From positions 21,443 to 85,442 of the forward strand of contig JBELHJ010000003.1 in the NCBI GenBank assembly GCA_042091495.1: a stretch of 64,000 bases of DNA, given 5' to 3'. The notes under the pieces were generated by a model. The model saw only the letters and a program-made list of their open reading frames with translations. It did not search any database and had not been told where the DNA came from. Origin of the DNA: JBELHJ01 sp042091495. Its GTDB lineage: Bacteria > Bacteroidota > Bacteroidia > Flavobacteriales > Flavobacteriaceae. Both the position numbers and the translations under genes were made by a program. The stretch's first letter is position 1. The number at the start of each line of letters is the position of its first letter. Shown here piece after piece: positions 16,223 to 25,316 of this stretch.

Positions 16223-17581
16223 ATGAAATTAAAGGTGTCTTTTTTAATATTTTTTTTTTCATTAATATGCTTTAATGCAGTTTTTAGTCAAGACACCTTT
16301 AATAATTTACCTAATGAAGATCTTGGAAATGCCTCTGATGAATTCCAGGAAGCTTTTTTCGAAGCTTTAAAAGAAAAAGCTAATGGAAATTATGAAAAAG
16401 CCACTGATTTTTTAAAAAAATGCCAAGAGATTAATGAAAGTCAAAGTGTTGTTTATTTTGAATTAGGAAAAAATTTTAAGGCTCTAAAAGATTACGACCT
16501 TGCTGAAGAATATTTGAAGGCAGCCTTGAAAATAGAAAAAACCAATGAATGGTATCTTGATGAGCTTTATGATGTATATCTTAAAATGAAATCCACGGAA
16601 CAGGCTATAAAAGTTTTAAAAGAGCTGCTGCCTTTCCATAATGATTATAAAGAAGATCTGGTTGACCTGTATATAGATGTTAAGAAATATTCAAATGCGC
16701 TTAATCTCTTGAACGAACTTGATGAAAGTTCAAACTATAGTATTCAAAGAGAAAAGACAAGATTTAAAATCTATAATCTCATTAATGATTTCAGAGCTAA
16801 AGAATCCTATTTAATAAAACAAATTCAAAAACACCCTAAAAAAGAGTCTTATTATCTCAAGTTAATTGTTTTCTACAGTGAACAAAATGATCTTGAAAAT
16901 GCTTTAAAAATTTCAGAAAATTTACTTCAAGTTCTTCCAAATTCAGATCGGGTTCATTTATCGCTTTATAAATTTAATTTACAACAAACCAAAATTGATG
17001 CAGCGGTTGAGTCATTAATGATTGTTTGTAATAGTCCAGTAATTCCAGCTAAATCAAAAATAAAAACGTTGAATGATTTTAAAAACTTTGTTAAAGCCAA
17101 CCCAAGCTATGAATCGTTACTAGCAGATGTTTTAGATCAATTGGAGAATACGAAACCTGAGCAATCAAATAAAGCTAAAGCGGAAGCGTTATTAAAGTCT
17201 AAAGAATATAAATTGGCACTTAGCTATTTTGAAAAAGCAATTCAATCTGAACCCAATAATTTCTATTTGTATAAACAAGTAGCCTTACTATCATTACAAG
17301 AAAAAATTTACGAAAGGGCCTTGGAGTATAGCTCAAAAGGAATGAAGTTATTTCCTGTTCAGCCTTTGTTTTATTTAATTAACGGTACTTCTAATAATTT
17401 AATAAATAATCCAAATAAAGCGATTGATAGCTTAGAGTTAGGAATAGATTTTGTAATTAATGACAATCAATTAAAGTATGATTTTTACTTGCAATTAAGT
17501 GAAAGTTACAAGTTACTAGGTAAAACAAAACAATACAATGAGTATTTTAATAAAGCTGAAGTTTTAAGACAAAAACAATGA
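16223..17581 (+). CDS. Secreted tetratricopeptide-repeat protein
   Basis: A 452-residue protein with a signal peptide (hydrophobic core about 6-20, cleavage near VFSQ) and TPR-like helix pairs throughout, clearest at about 50-130 (YEKATDFLKKCQEINES, YDLAEEYLKAAL) and 310-440 (YKLALSYFEKAIQSEPNN). TPRs mediate protein contacts; the location should be periplasmic. The gene starts two bases after the nucleotidyltransferase and overlaps the next by four bases (ATGA type). A conserved set of TPR, DUF4292 and EnvC-like proteins suggests one envelope assembly module, but no exact role is known to me. Confidence 0.8.
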   Translation: MKLKVSFLIFFFSLICFNAVFSQDTFNNLPNEDLGNASDEFQEAFFEALKEKANGNYEKATDFLKKCQEINESQSVVYFELGKNFKALKDYDLAEEYLKAALKIEKTNEWYLDELYDVYLKMKSTEQAIKVLKELLPFHNDYKEDLVDLYIDVKKYSNALNLLNELDESSNYSIQREKTRFKIYNLINDFRAKESYLIKQIQKHPKKESYYLKLIVFYSEQNDLENALKISENLLQVLPNSDRVHLSLYKFNLQQTKIDAAVESLMIVCNSPVIPAKSKIKTLNDFKNFVKANPSYESLLADVLDQLENTKPEQSNKAKAEALLKSKEYKLALSYFEKAIQSEPNNFYLYKQVALLSLQEKIYERALEYSSKGMKLFPVQPLFYLINGTSNNLINNPNKAIDSLELGIDFVINDNQLKYDFYLQLSESYKLLGKTKQYNEYFNKAEVLRQKQ

Positions 17582-18363
17582 TTAAATTCACCAGTATACT
17601 TAAAGTATCATTACTATTTTTGAGTGTTTTGCTATCTGCTTGTAACACCTCAAAAATCTATTTATCTGATGAGGGTAAGGTAGACATGACCCTTTCAAAA
17701 AGACAATTAATTAAAGCAAATAAAAAAACGAATGGCAATTTTGAAACATTGCAAGCCAAAGTTAAAATTGATGTAAAATCTGGTGAATCAGAAAGTGGAT
17801 ATTCGATATCGCTTAGAATGGATAAAGATCAAATGATTTGGCTTACAGCTCCCTTAGGTTTAGTTAGAGCTAAAATAACAAATGAAGAAGTTCAATTTTA
17901 TAATAAAATTGATAAAACATATTACGTGGGGGATTATTCTTTTTTTTCAAAATACCTAGGGGTTGAAATTAATTATGACATTTTACAAGCCCTTATATTA
18001 GGTAATTTCATGAAAGAAGCTAATCCCTCTAAAATGGAGCTAGGTTACACAAATAAAGCGTATAGATTAAAATCTCAAAACACCATTTTTCTTGAATTGA
18101 TTTATTTATTAAACCCCACTCATTTTAAGTTAAACCAGCAAAAGATACTTGACCACTATAATAATCGAACTTTATCAGTTAATTATGTGTCTTTTCAAAA
18201 AATTAAATCTTCTGTAATACCAGAAAAGATTTTCATAGATGCAACGGAAAATACTAAAAGTACCGAGGTCAAAATTGAAGTCAAAGGGGTTCAATTAGAT
18301 CAAGAATTAAGATATCCATACACTGTACCAGAAGGGTATAAATTACTTACGTTAAATGAATAG
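17578..18363 (+). CDS. DUF4292 outer-membrane lipoprotein
   Basis: A 261-residue lipoprotein with lipobox LLSAC (Cys22). The remainder is rich in beta strands (VKIDVKSGESESGYSISLRM; MIWLTAPLGLVRAKI), matching DUF4292. I suspect a LolA/LolB-like half-barrel that binds lipid or lipoprotein, judging from the strand pattern and size; this is inference and needs structure prediction. It overlaps the TPR gene by four bases and the EnvC-like gene by eight, so the three are translated together. Confidence 0.72.
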   Translation: MIKFTSILKVSLLFLSVLLSACNTSKIYLSDEGKVDMTLSKRQLIKANKKTNGNFETLQAKVKIDVKSGESESGYSISLRMDKDQMIWLTAPLGLVRAKITNEEVQFYNKIDKTYYVGDYSFFSKYLGVEINYDILQALILGNFMKEANPSKMELGYTNKAYRLKSQNTIFLELIYLLNPTHFKLNQQKILDHYNNRTLSVNYVSFQKIKSSVIPEKIFIDATENTKSTEVKIEVKGVQLDQELRYPYTVPEGYKLLTLNE

Positions 18364-19570
18364 GAGTCTCATCTTTTTTTTAGTATTTACTTTAACCTTT
18401 TATGGTAAAGGCTATACTCAATCCACTTCTAAAAAGCAACTTGAAGCAAGGCGTTTAAAATTGGAAAAAGAAATTAAAGAGGCTAATTCAATTTTAACAT
18501 TAACTAATAACAAACAAAAATCTGTTTCTTCTCAAGTTGAAGATTTAATGTATAAGATTAATATCAGAAAAAACTTAATTAGAGTAACAAATGATCAGGC
18601 GAACTTATTGAGCAGACTAATATCTAAAAACTCTAAAGAAGTAAATCAATTAACAGTGCAACTAGAACTCTTGAAAAAGGATTATGCAGAAATGGTTGTA
18701 AAATCTTACAAAAGTAGATCTGTACACAGTAGATTGATGTTCTTGTTTTCTTCAGAAAACTTCAAACAAGCCTACAAAAGATTGCAATACTTTGAACAAT
18801 ATAAGCTTTATCAAAAAAATCAGGCAGAAATTATAAAATCAAAATCACTAGAATTAAATCAGTTAAATGCGGAGTTAAAACTTCAGCAAGATGAAAAAAA
18901 GTCATTAATTGAAAAGAATCGTGAAGTAAATTTAATTCTTGAAGAAGAATTAAAACAACAAAATATTTTAATTACTGATATCAAGAAAGATATAGGTAAA
19001 TACAGGACTTCAATTAATAGAAAGCAACGTGAAATAGAAAAGTTAGATAAGCAAATTGAGAAATTAATAAAAGAAGCAATTGCTGCTTCAAACAAAAAAA
19101 AGGGCTCTAAGCGTTCCAGTTCATTCACACTAACACCAGAAGCAAAAGCTTTAGCGGCTAGCTTTGAGTCTAATAAAGGTAAATTACCATGGCCAGTTAA
19201 AAAAGGGATAGTCAAAGTCAAATACGGTACTCAGCCATCACCAATAGACCCTTCGATAAAAATTAGAAGTAATGGAATAAGAATAGCTACTGAACCAGCA
19301 GCCAAAGTAAAAGCTATTTTTAAAGGGGAGGTATTAGCAATACATCTTGTAAAGCGAGGAAACCCTTCAGTTTTAATACGTCACGGAAATTATATATCGG
19401 TTTACAAGAATTTATCTAAAATATATGTAAAAAAAGGCCAAATTATTGAAACTAATCAAGAGATAGGACAAGTTTTTACAAACCCGAATTCAGGAGAAAG
19501 CATTCTCAATTTTAGTCTTTTTAAGGATGGTAGTACCCAAAACCCAATGTACTGGATAATGAGGATTTAA
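18356..19570 (+). CDS. EnvC-like murein hydrolase activator with degenerate M23 domain
   Basis: A 404-residue protein: signal peptide, long coiled coil (about 25-250, Glu/Lys/Gln-rich), linker, then a LytM/M23 domain (about 275-404). The zinc ligands of active M23 peptidases are missing: the HxGxDI position reads NGIRI, the YxHL position reads YKNL and the final HLHF reads LNFSLF. This is the EnvC pattern, in which the dead domain activates a peptidoglycan amidase during cell division. The ATG overlaps the DUF4292 gene. It is the last gene of the envelope operon, and its stop shares four bases with the opposing gene. Confidence 0.85.
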   Translation: MNRSLIFFLVFTLTFYGKGYTQSTSKKQLEARRLKLEKEIKEANSILTLTNNKQKSVSSQVEDLMYKINIRKNLIRVTNDQANLLSRLISKNSKEVNQLTVQLELLKKDYAEMVVKSYKSRSVHSRLMFLFSSENFKQAYKRLQYFEQYKLYQKNQAEIIKSKSLELNQLNAELKLQQDEKKSLIEKNREVNLILEEELKQQNILITDIKKDIGKYRTSINRKQREIEKLDKQIEKLIKEAIAASNKKKGSKRSSSFTLTPEAKALAASFESNKGKLPWPVKKGIVKVKYGTQPSPIDPSIKIRSNGIRIATEPAAKVKAIFKGEVLAIHLVKRGNPSVLIRHGNYISVYKNLSKIYVKKGQIIETNQEIGQVFTNPNSGESILNFSLFKDGSTQNPMYWIMRI

Positions 19571-20082
19571 TCATCTAAAAATAATGCTTTAAGCTCAGTA
19601 GCTTCGTTAGCGTTCATCTTTCCGGCTAGTACTAAGCTTAATTGTTTTCTTCTTAGGGCCGCATTATATCTTTCTTTTTCAAGGTCTGATTCAGGAATTA
19701 ATTCAGGAACCTTAACAGGTCTACCCGTTTCATCAACAGCCACGAAAGTATAGATAGCTTCATTTGCTTTTGATTTTTCCCTAGATTCTCTGTCTTCAGT
19801 CCAAACGTCAATATATACTTCCATAGAACTTTTGAATGCTCTTGACACACATGCTTCAACAGTTACAACACTGCCAATAGGAACAGCTCTATTGAATGCC
19901 ACGTGATTTACAGAAGCAGTAACAACAATTCTTCTAGAATGACGTCTCGCAGCAATACAAGCAGCTCTATCCATTCGCGCTAATAATTCTCCACCAAATA
20001 AATTATTTAATGGGTTAGTCTCTCCAGGTAAAACCATATCTGTCATTATGGTCTTGGATTCTTTAGCTTTTTTAGCTTCCAT
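19567..20082 (-). CDS. Acyl-CoA thioesterase (hotdog fold)
   Basis: A 171-residue single-hotdog thioesterase of the YciA/ACOT family, hydrolysing acyl-CoA to fatty acid and CoA. The segment NPLNNLFGGELLARMDRAA (about 22-40) carries the catalytic Asn/Asp region and the start of the hotdog helix; a beta-sheet core follows to about residue 125. A C-terminal helical tail rich in Arg/Lys/Glu is extra. Chain-length preference cannot be read. It lies 12 bases downstream of the HU/SPOR gene, in the same direction, so the two may be co-transcribed. Confidence 0.88.
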   Translation of the reverse strand: MEAKKAKESKTIMTDMVLPGETNPLNNLFGGELLARMDRAACIAARRHSRRIVVTASVNHVAFNRAVPIGSVVTVEACVSRAFKSSMEVYIDVWTEDRESREKSKANEAIYTFVAVDETGRPVKVPELIPESDLEKERYNAALRRKQLSLVLAGKMNANEATELKALFLDD

Positions 20083-20094
20083 TTCAGTAGTTTT

Positions 20095-21036
20095 TTACTT
20101 AGAAGGGTCTATAAATAGCCAAGCGTTTTTATTGTCTTCAGCTCTTATAGATGACAAAGCAGTTAATGCTTCCTCTCTGGTTTCGAATGAATCGTAGGCA
20201 ATTTGATTTAGGCCAAATCTGTTTAATCCAATTGATTTAGCATTTATAAATCCTATTTGGTGCAAATAATTAATTTTATTGACTGCATTTTGGTTGTTTT
20301 TAAAAGCGCCTGCAATGATGTGGAATGGTTTTGAAACTTCTCTAACACCAACTTGTAAAGTAGCAGAGGGTATAGGAGAAGTTAATACAAAAGTAGCTTC
20401 CTGTATTTTTCTGTCAACTTCCTTTGACGCTTTTTCGTAGGTAATTTTATTACTGCTTTCTATTTGATTTATGTAAAGTTTAGACCCAATAGTTCCCCCA
20501 ATAAATAATGAAATTAAACCAATTGATGCATACTTTAAATAGATCTTTTTGTTTGATTTAGTAGTTGATTGTTGAAGAGGAATTACAGGTATTACCTCAT
20601 CAGTCTCACTCAATATTCTGGACGTTGGCTCAGAAGTAAAATGACTTAAACCGAAAGACTCAACTAAAAAATTATTTAAATAGTTAGGCTTAAACACTAG
20701 TCGCCCTTCTATATTCAAACTAAATACACCGATGTGCTTAATTGAATAGGTACCTTGTTCTTTAATTGAATTACTTATTTGTAAAGTGAATAACTTAATC
20801 TGTTGGATTGCTTCAGAATATGAACAACCTTCACACTTAGCAATATGATTAGCTAATAAGCCATCGTTTTGATTTAATTGTTCATTAAATGCTAAAACTT
20901 TTTTTGGAGGATAAAACGTATTTGTTGTTTCATGGATTTGAGCAGAAACTTTATGAGTTAGTATTGCCCCAAAATCAGGAATTATAACACAATCGTGTCT
21001 GTGGAGTAAAGCATTAATATGTAAAACAACAGTCAT
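20095..21036 (-). CDS. HU-CCDC81 and SPOR domain membrane protein
   Basis: A 313-residue protein. The first 130 residues match the bacterial HU-CCDC81 region (HINALLHRHDCVIIPDFGAI at 6-25, LNQNDGLLANHIAKCEGCSY further on), thought to bind DNA or act as an HU-like fold. A membrane helix follows near 172-190 (ASIGLISLFIGGTIGSKLY) and then a SPOR domain (about 235-310) that would bind denuded peptidoglycan at the division site. It may thus link chromosome and septum; that is inference from domain content. The start fits the family N-terminus exactly and lies only four bases after a promoter box. Confidence 0.82.
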   Translation of the reverse strand: MTVVLHINALLHRHDCVIIPDFGAILTHKVSAQIHETTNTFYPPKKVLAFNEQLNQNDGLLANHIAKCEGCSYSEAIQQIKLFTLQISNSIKEQGTYSIKHIGVFSLNIEGRLVFKPNYLNNFLVESFGLSHFTSEPTSRILSETDEVIPVIPLQQSTTKSNKKIYLKYASIGLISLFIGGTIGSKLYINQIESSNKITYEKASKEVDRKIQEATFVLTSPIPSATLQVGVREVSKPFHIIAGAFKNNQNAVNKINYLHQIGFINAKSIGLNRFGLNQIAYDSFETREEALTALSSIRAEDNKNAWLFIDPSK

Positions 21037-21040
21037 ATAC

Positions 21041-21048
21041 CAAATGTA
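21041..21048 (-). promoter_or_regulatory. -7 promoter box for the HU/SPOR gene
   Basis: TACATTTG on the minus strand, exact consensus, ending four bases before the ATG, so the message should be leaderless or nearly so. No clear -33 element is visible. Confidence 0.5.
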
Positions 21049-21138
21049 TTAATTTTATAAATTCATGAAGGAGTAGGCTTCTAAGAGTTATTAACAACAT
21101 TTAATTTTACTATCTTATGTAATATTAACGAACCTACT

Positions 21139-22227
21139 ATGTTACTTGAATCTGACTTGTTATATGTATTAGCATTACAAAAAATTCCTGGATTAGGAAG
21201 TATTACCATAAAAAAACTCATTGAAATTTATGAAGATCCAAAAGCGATTTTTGAAGATAATAGATCACATCAAAAATTAATAAAAGGGATAAATAAAGAC
21301 GTTTTAAAAGCGCTGGATGACAGTTCTATTTTAAAAGCAGCATCTTCTGAAATTGAATTTTTAAAATCAAATCAAATCTCACCACTGTATTATAAAGACA
21401 AAAATTATCCGTTTTACCTAAAACAGTGTATTGATGGCCCTGTGGTATTGTTTAAGACAGGTAGTTTTTCATTTAAACAGAGAAATTATTTAAGTATAGT
21501 AGGTACTAGAAAATGTACCGAAATGGGTAAAAGTTTTTGTGAAGCACTGGCCTATGAATTGAAACCTTATAACCCTGTTATTGTGTCTGGTTTTGCATAT
21601 GGTATTGACATTTCAGCTCATGAGGCTGCACTAAAAAACAATTTAGACACCATAGCTTGTTTTGCCCACGGATTTAATGAAGTGTATCCTAAAGCTCACA
21701 AAAAGTACGTGACTAAAATTGAGGCTCAGGGGGCAATAGTTTCAGAATTTTGGAGTACCTCTGAACTGAATCGTGAGAATTTTTTGAAGCGTAATAGAAT
21801 CATTGCTGGACTTAGTCCTGCAACCTTAATTGTCGAATCGGCAGAAAAAGGGGGGAGTTTAGTAACCGCAGATATTGCTAACTCTTATGACAGAGAGGTG
21901 TTTGCTGTACCCGGAAACCCATATCAAATTCAAAGTGTTGGTTGTAACAACCTTATAAAAAGTCAAAAAGCGCAATTGGTATCTTCTCCTTTGGATATTC
22001 CATACCTTTTAAATTGGAAGATTGAAAAGGAATTACAGTCTAAACCTCAAATAGAACTGACTAATGAAGAAAATCGGATCTTTTCAAATTTGAAAGGCAT
22101 AATGGATTTAGAAGAATTAGCTTTTAAGGCAGATATACCAATTTATAAATTGTCGTCAATTCTACTAAGCTTAGAGCTAAAAAAACTAGTAAAGCCTATA
22201 CCTGGCAGGAAAATTAGAAAAATTTAA
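21139..22227 (+). CDS. dprA: DNA-processing protein DprA
   Basis: A 362-residue DprA: an N-terminal helical domain with a helix-hairpin-helix-like stretch (LQKIPGLGSITIKKLIE at 13-29), the Rossmann-like core (SIVGTRKCTEMG, VSGFAYGIDISAHEAAL, the later AEKGGSLVTA) and a C-terminal winged helix (about 300-362). DprA protects incoming single-stranded DNA and loads RecA during natural transformation. It may also serve other recombination roles, as it is found in non-competent species. recA lies three genes away. The stop codon is shared with trpS on the other strand. Confidence 0.94.
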   Translation: MLLESDLLYVLALQKIPGLGSITIKKLIEIYEDPKAIFEDNRSHQKLIKGINKDVLKALDDSSILKAASSEIEFLKSNQISPLYYKDKNYPFYLKQCIDGPVVLFKTGSFSFKQRNYLSIVGTRKCTEMGKSFCEALAYELKPYNPVIVSGFAYGIDISAHEAALKNNLDTIACFAHGFNEVYPKAHKKYVTKIEAQGAIVSEFWSTSELNRENFLKRNRIIAGLSPATLIVESAEKGGSLVTADIANSYDREVFAVPGNPYQIQSVGCNNLIKSQKAQLVSSPLDIPYLLNWKIEKELQSKPQIELTNEENRIFSNLKGIMDLEELAFKADIPIYKLSSILLSLELKKLVKPIPGRKIRKI

Positions 22228-23198
22228 TACCCAATTTCTTTTCTCACACGTTTTAAAACATTGTTGGCTATAGCTGATGCTTTATTAGCACCAATAGCTA
22301 ATGCTTTATCAATTTCTTCAATATTGGCCATATACCAATTGTAACGTTCGCGTTCTTTTTGAAATTTTTCTAAAATGAGTTCGTAAAGCGCTTGTTTGGC
22401 GTGTCCATATCCATAATTTCCATTTTCATAATTTTGCTTCATGCTAGTTATGTCTTCTTCATTGCCAAGTAAACTATATAATGCAAAACAGTTACAAGTT
22501 TTCCAGTTTTTGGGAGCTTCAAGTGGGGTGCTATCGGTTTTGATAGTCATTATTTGTTTTCTAAGTTTTTTATTAGAAAGAAAAATATCTATAATATTAT
22601 TCCTGCTCTTACTCATTTTTTCACCATCAGTTCCAGGAATAAGTTTTGTGTCTTCTTGTATTTTTGCTTGAGGTAAAACAAAAGTTTGTTTAGACTTTGT
22701 TTTTGAATGAAACCTAGAAGCTACATCTCTAGTCATTTCAAGATGTTGCAATTGATCCTTTCCAACAGGAACTATTTCAGCATCATACAATAAAATATCA
22801 GCAGCCATTAGCATGGGATATGAAAATAATCCTGAATTTACATCCTCTAGGCGGTCTGATTTATCTTTAAAACTATGGGCTAATGTTAATCTTTGATATG
22901 GGAAAAAGCAACTCAGATACCATGAGAGTTCAGTGACTTGAGGGATATCACTTTGTCTATAAAAAACAGTTTTGTTTATGTCAAGTCCCATTGCTAACCA
23001 AGCAGCAGCAGTTGAATAAGTGTTGTGTCTTAAAGTAGTTTCATCTTTAATTTGTGTCAAAGAGTGCATATCTGCAATAAATAGAAACGATTCATTATCA
23101 TCACTTCCAGCAAGTTCAATTGCTGGAATAATTGCACCTAATAAGTTTCCTAAATGAGGAGTACCTGTACTTTGTACTCCGGTAAGTATTCTTGCCAT
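22224..23198 (-). CDS. trpS: Tryptophanyl-tRNA synthetase
   Basis: A 324-residue class Ic synthetase charging tRNA-Trp. The HIGH-like motif is PHLGN (residues 14-18) and the KMSKS loop is residues 194-198, both intact. The length is normal for bacterial TrpS. It has its own promoter box and is divergent from the acyltransferase gene. Confidence 0.97.
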   Translation of the reverse strand: MARILTGVQSTGTPHLGNLLGAIIPAIELAGSDDNESFLFIADMHSLTQIKDETTLRHNTYSTAAAWLAMGLDINKTVFYRQSDIPQVTELSWYLSCFFPYQRLTLAHSFKDKSDRLEDVNSGLFSYPMLMAADILLYDAEIVPVGKDQLQHLEMTRDVASRFHSKTKSKQTFVLPQAKIQEDTKLIPGTDGEKMSKSRNNIIDIFLSNKKLRKQIMTIKTDSTPLEAPKNWKTCNCFALYSLLGNEEDITSMKQNYENGNYGYGHAKQALYELILEKFQKERERYNWYMANIEEIDKALAIGANKASAIANNVLKRVRKEIGY

Positions 23199-23220
23199 AA
23201 TTTAAATTAGCTGGTGGTCA

Positions 23221-23228
23221 CAAAGGTA
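23221..23228 (-). promoter_or_regulatory. -7 promoter box of trpS
   Basis: TACCTTTG on the minus strand, exact consensus, 22 bases before the ATG. A TTTG lies 16 bases further upstream, a few bases closer than the usual spacing. Confidence 0.5.
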
Positions 23229-23259
23229 AATTTTTTACTGAATTCAAATATTAATTATT

Positions 23260-23267
23260 TAGTTTTG
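23260..23267 (+). promoter_or_regulatory. -7 promoter box of the acyltransferase gene
   Basis: TAGTTTTG, exact consensus, ending five bases before the ATG; another candidate leaderless start. No good -33 element is seen, and the region is shared with the divergent trpS promoter. Confidence 0.45.
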
Positions 23268-23272
23268 ATACA

Positions 23273-24007
23273 ATGAAATGGGCTAAATATATATTTTGGA
23301 CTTTTTACAGACTTTGGTTTTACATTATTTCTGCAATACCAACTGTAATTTTATTTCCTGTTTTAATTGTTTGTTTACTCAAAGATAATTATTACCCTTA
23401 TTTTTTTAGGCTAGCTAAGATATGGGGTAGATTTATTCTTGTAGGGATGGGATTTTCAAGAAAAGTTTCAATAGAAACCTCTTTAAATCCAAAGTCAAGT
23501 TACATGTTCGTACCCAATCATGTATCTATGATTGATATCATGTTAATCCTTAGTGTCATTGATCATCCTTTTGTGTTTGTTGGAAAAGAAGAACTTGCTA
23601 AAATCCCCGTTTTTGGGACGCTATACAAACGAGCATGTATTCTAGTTAATAGAAATGATAAAAACAGCAGAAAAGCAGTTTATAAAAAAGTTCAAAAGCG
23701 ATTAAATTCTGGTCTGAGTATTTGTATTTTCCCCGAGGCAGGTGTTCCTGAAGAACATATTGTTTTAGATCGATTTAAAGATGGGGCATTTAAAATAGCA
23801 ATTGATCATGAAATACCTATAGTCCCCATAAGTATGCCAGACAATAAAAAACGTTTCTCATTTACTTTTTATAGTGGTGGGCCAGGTAAAATACGTATTA
23901 AAATTCATGATCCAATAGAAACAAAAACTCTTTCATTTAAAGATACTAAAGCATTGAATTCAGAAGTGAGAGCTATTATTCTAAAGGCCCTTGAAAAGGC
24001 ATCATAA
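23273..24007 (+). CDS. 1-acyl-sn-glycerol-3-phosphate acyltransferase (PlsC family)
   Basis: A 244-residue membrane-bound acyltransferase making phosphatidic acid from lysophosphatidic acid. The catalytic HX4D motif is H83-VSMI-D88, and the later FPEAG block binds the acceptor phosphate. One or two N-terminal membrane helices (about 10-35) anchor it. The FPEGTRS motif of classical PlsC is changed to FPEAGVPEE, so the acceptor may differ (for example an ornithine-lipid type enzyme). A second, more canonical PlsC is encoded near 49 kb. It converges on recA across a hairpin terminator. Confidence 0.85.
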   Translation: MKWAKYIFWTFYRLWFYIISAIPTVILFPVLIVCLLKDNYYPYFFRLAKIWGRFILVGMGFSRKVSIETSLNPKSSYMFVPNHVSMIDIMLILSVIDHPFVFVGKEELAKIPVFGTLYKRACILVNRNDKNSRKAVYKKVQKRLNSGLSICIFPEAGVPEEHIVLDRFKDGAFKIAIDHEIPIVPISMPDNKKRFSFTFYSGGPGKIRIKIHDPIETKTLSFKDTKALNSEVRAIILKALEKAS

Positions 24008-24008
24008 A

Positions 24009-24030
24009 AAAACCCTCTTATGAGGGTTTT
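24009..24030. terminator. Bidirectional terminator between the acyltransferase gene and recA
   Basis: Nine-bp arms AAAACCCTC and GAGGGTTTT around TTAT, with A/T runs on both sides. It separates two convergent genes. Confidence 0.85.
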
Positions 24031-24033
24031 AAA

Positions 24034-25041
24034 TTAGTTTTCCTGTGGATCGACTACTGATCTCACCTTGGCTTCAAGTTCATCCATAAGTTCAGGATTA
24101 TCCTTGATTAATGATTTTACTGCATCCCTTCCTTGACCCAATTTAGTGTCATCATAGCTAAACCATGATCCACTTTTTTTAATAATATCTAATTCCACAG
24201 CAAGATCAAGAATTTCACCTACTTTGGAAACACCTTCTCCATACATAATATCAAACTCTGCCGTTTTAAAAGGAGGCGCAACTTTGTTTTTTACAACTTT
24301 CACTCTAGTTTTATTTCCTGCCACATTACCATCACTCTCTTTAATTTGAGTTGACCTTCTAATATCCAATCTCACTGATGCATAAAACTTTAATGCATTA
24401 CCGCCAGTGGTGGTTTCAGGATTACCAAACATCACACCAATTTTTTCGCGCAATTGATTAATAAAGATCATTGTGCAATTGGTTTTATTAATTGAACCAG
24501 TTAGCTTTCTCAATGCTTGTGACATCAAACGCGCCTGAAGCCCCATCTTAGAGTCTCCCATTTCACCTTCAATTTCGCTTTTAGGAGTTAATGCTGCGAC
24601 GGAATCAATAACAATAATATCTAGGGCTCCGGAACGAACAAGGTTATCTGCAATTTCAAGAGCTTGTTCACCATGGTCTGGTTGAGATATGATGAGATTG
24701 TCTAAATCAATACCTAATTTTTCTGCGTAAAAACGATCAAAAGCATGTTCGGCGTCAATAAAAGCAGCGATACCTCCAGCTTTCTGTGCTTCTGCAATAG
24801 CATGAAGGGTTAGAGTCGTTTTACCAGAAGATTCAGGACCATATATTTCAACAACTCTACCTCTGGGGTAGCCACCTATACCTAAAGCTAAATCAAGGCC
24901 TAAAGATCCAGAGGGGATTGCATCAATATCCTGAACTGGTGTGTCACTCAGCTTCATAACAGTTCCTTTACCATAAGCTTTATCTAGCTTGTCTAGTGTT
25001 AGTTTTAGAGCTTTTAACTTAGCTTCTTTTTCGTTACTCAT
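24034..25041 (-). CDS. recA: Recombinase RecA
   Basis: A 335-residue RecA that forms filaments on single-stranded DNA, drives strand exchange and stimulates LexA-type self-cleavage where present. Walker A is GPESSGKTT (68-76). The LIVIDSVAAL-type Walker B (here IIVIDSVAAL) and the QALRKLTG and NQLRE segments are intact. Length is normal. I saw no obvious SOS-box palindrome or exact TAnnTTTG box in the 275-base space upstream. Confidence 0.98.
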   Translation of the reverse strand: MSNEKEAKLKALKLTLDKLDKAYGKGTVMKLSDTPVQDIDAIPSGSLGLDLALGIGGYPRGRVVEIYGPESSGKTTLTLHAIAEAQKAGGIAAFIDAEHAFDRFYAEKLGIDLDNLIISQPDHGEQALEIADNLVRSGALDIIVIDSVAALTPKSEIEGEMGDSKMGLQARLMSQALRKLTGSINKTNCTMIFINQLREKIGVMFGNPETTTGGNALKFYASVRLDIRRSTQIKESDGNVAGNKTRVKVVKNKVAPPFKTAEFDIMYGEGVSKVGEILDLAVELDIIKKSGSWFSYDDTKLGQGRDAVKSLIKDNPELMDELEAKVRSVVDPQEN

Positions 25042-25278
25042 TGCTTCTCAAATTTCTGAATTCAACACTAGCTAAATTAATATAAGTTTTATCATATAAC
25101 AATAGTTTTTCCGTTTCCTTATTAACAAGTTTTAATCATTTTTTACATACAGACTTTAAAGAATAATTATTGTTTTTAAAGCTTCAAAAATTAAATCACA
25201 ATTCAATGTGAAGTGAAATTACAAGGATAACAACTCAATAAATAATCCTATCTTTACGTTCTAAATAAATTATTCATC

Positions 25279-25297
25279 TTCTAACTTTTTGTTAGAA
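25279..25297. repeat. Inverted repeat in the ricT leader
   Basis: TTCTAAC and GTTAGAA flank a TTTTT loop, 19 bases before the ricT ATG. A near-consensus -7 box (TATCTTTA) lies about 25 bases upstream, so the repeat would be in the 5' leader. It could be a weak RNA hairpin or an operator. The rest of the recA-ricT interval shows no other structure to me. Confidence 0.4.
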
Positions 25298-25316
25298 TCA
25301 ATATATATACATACAT

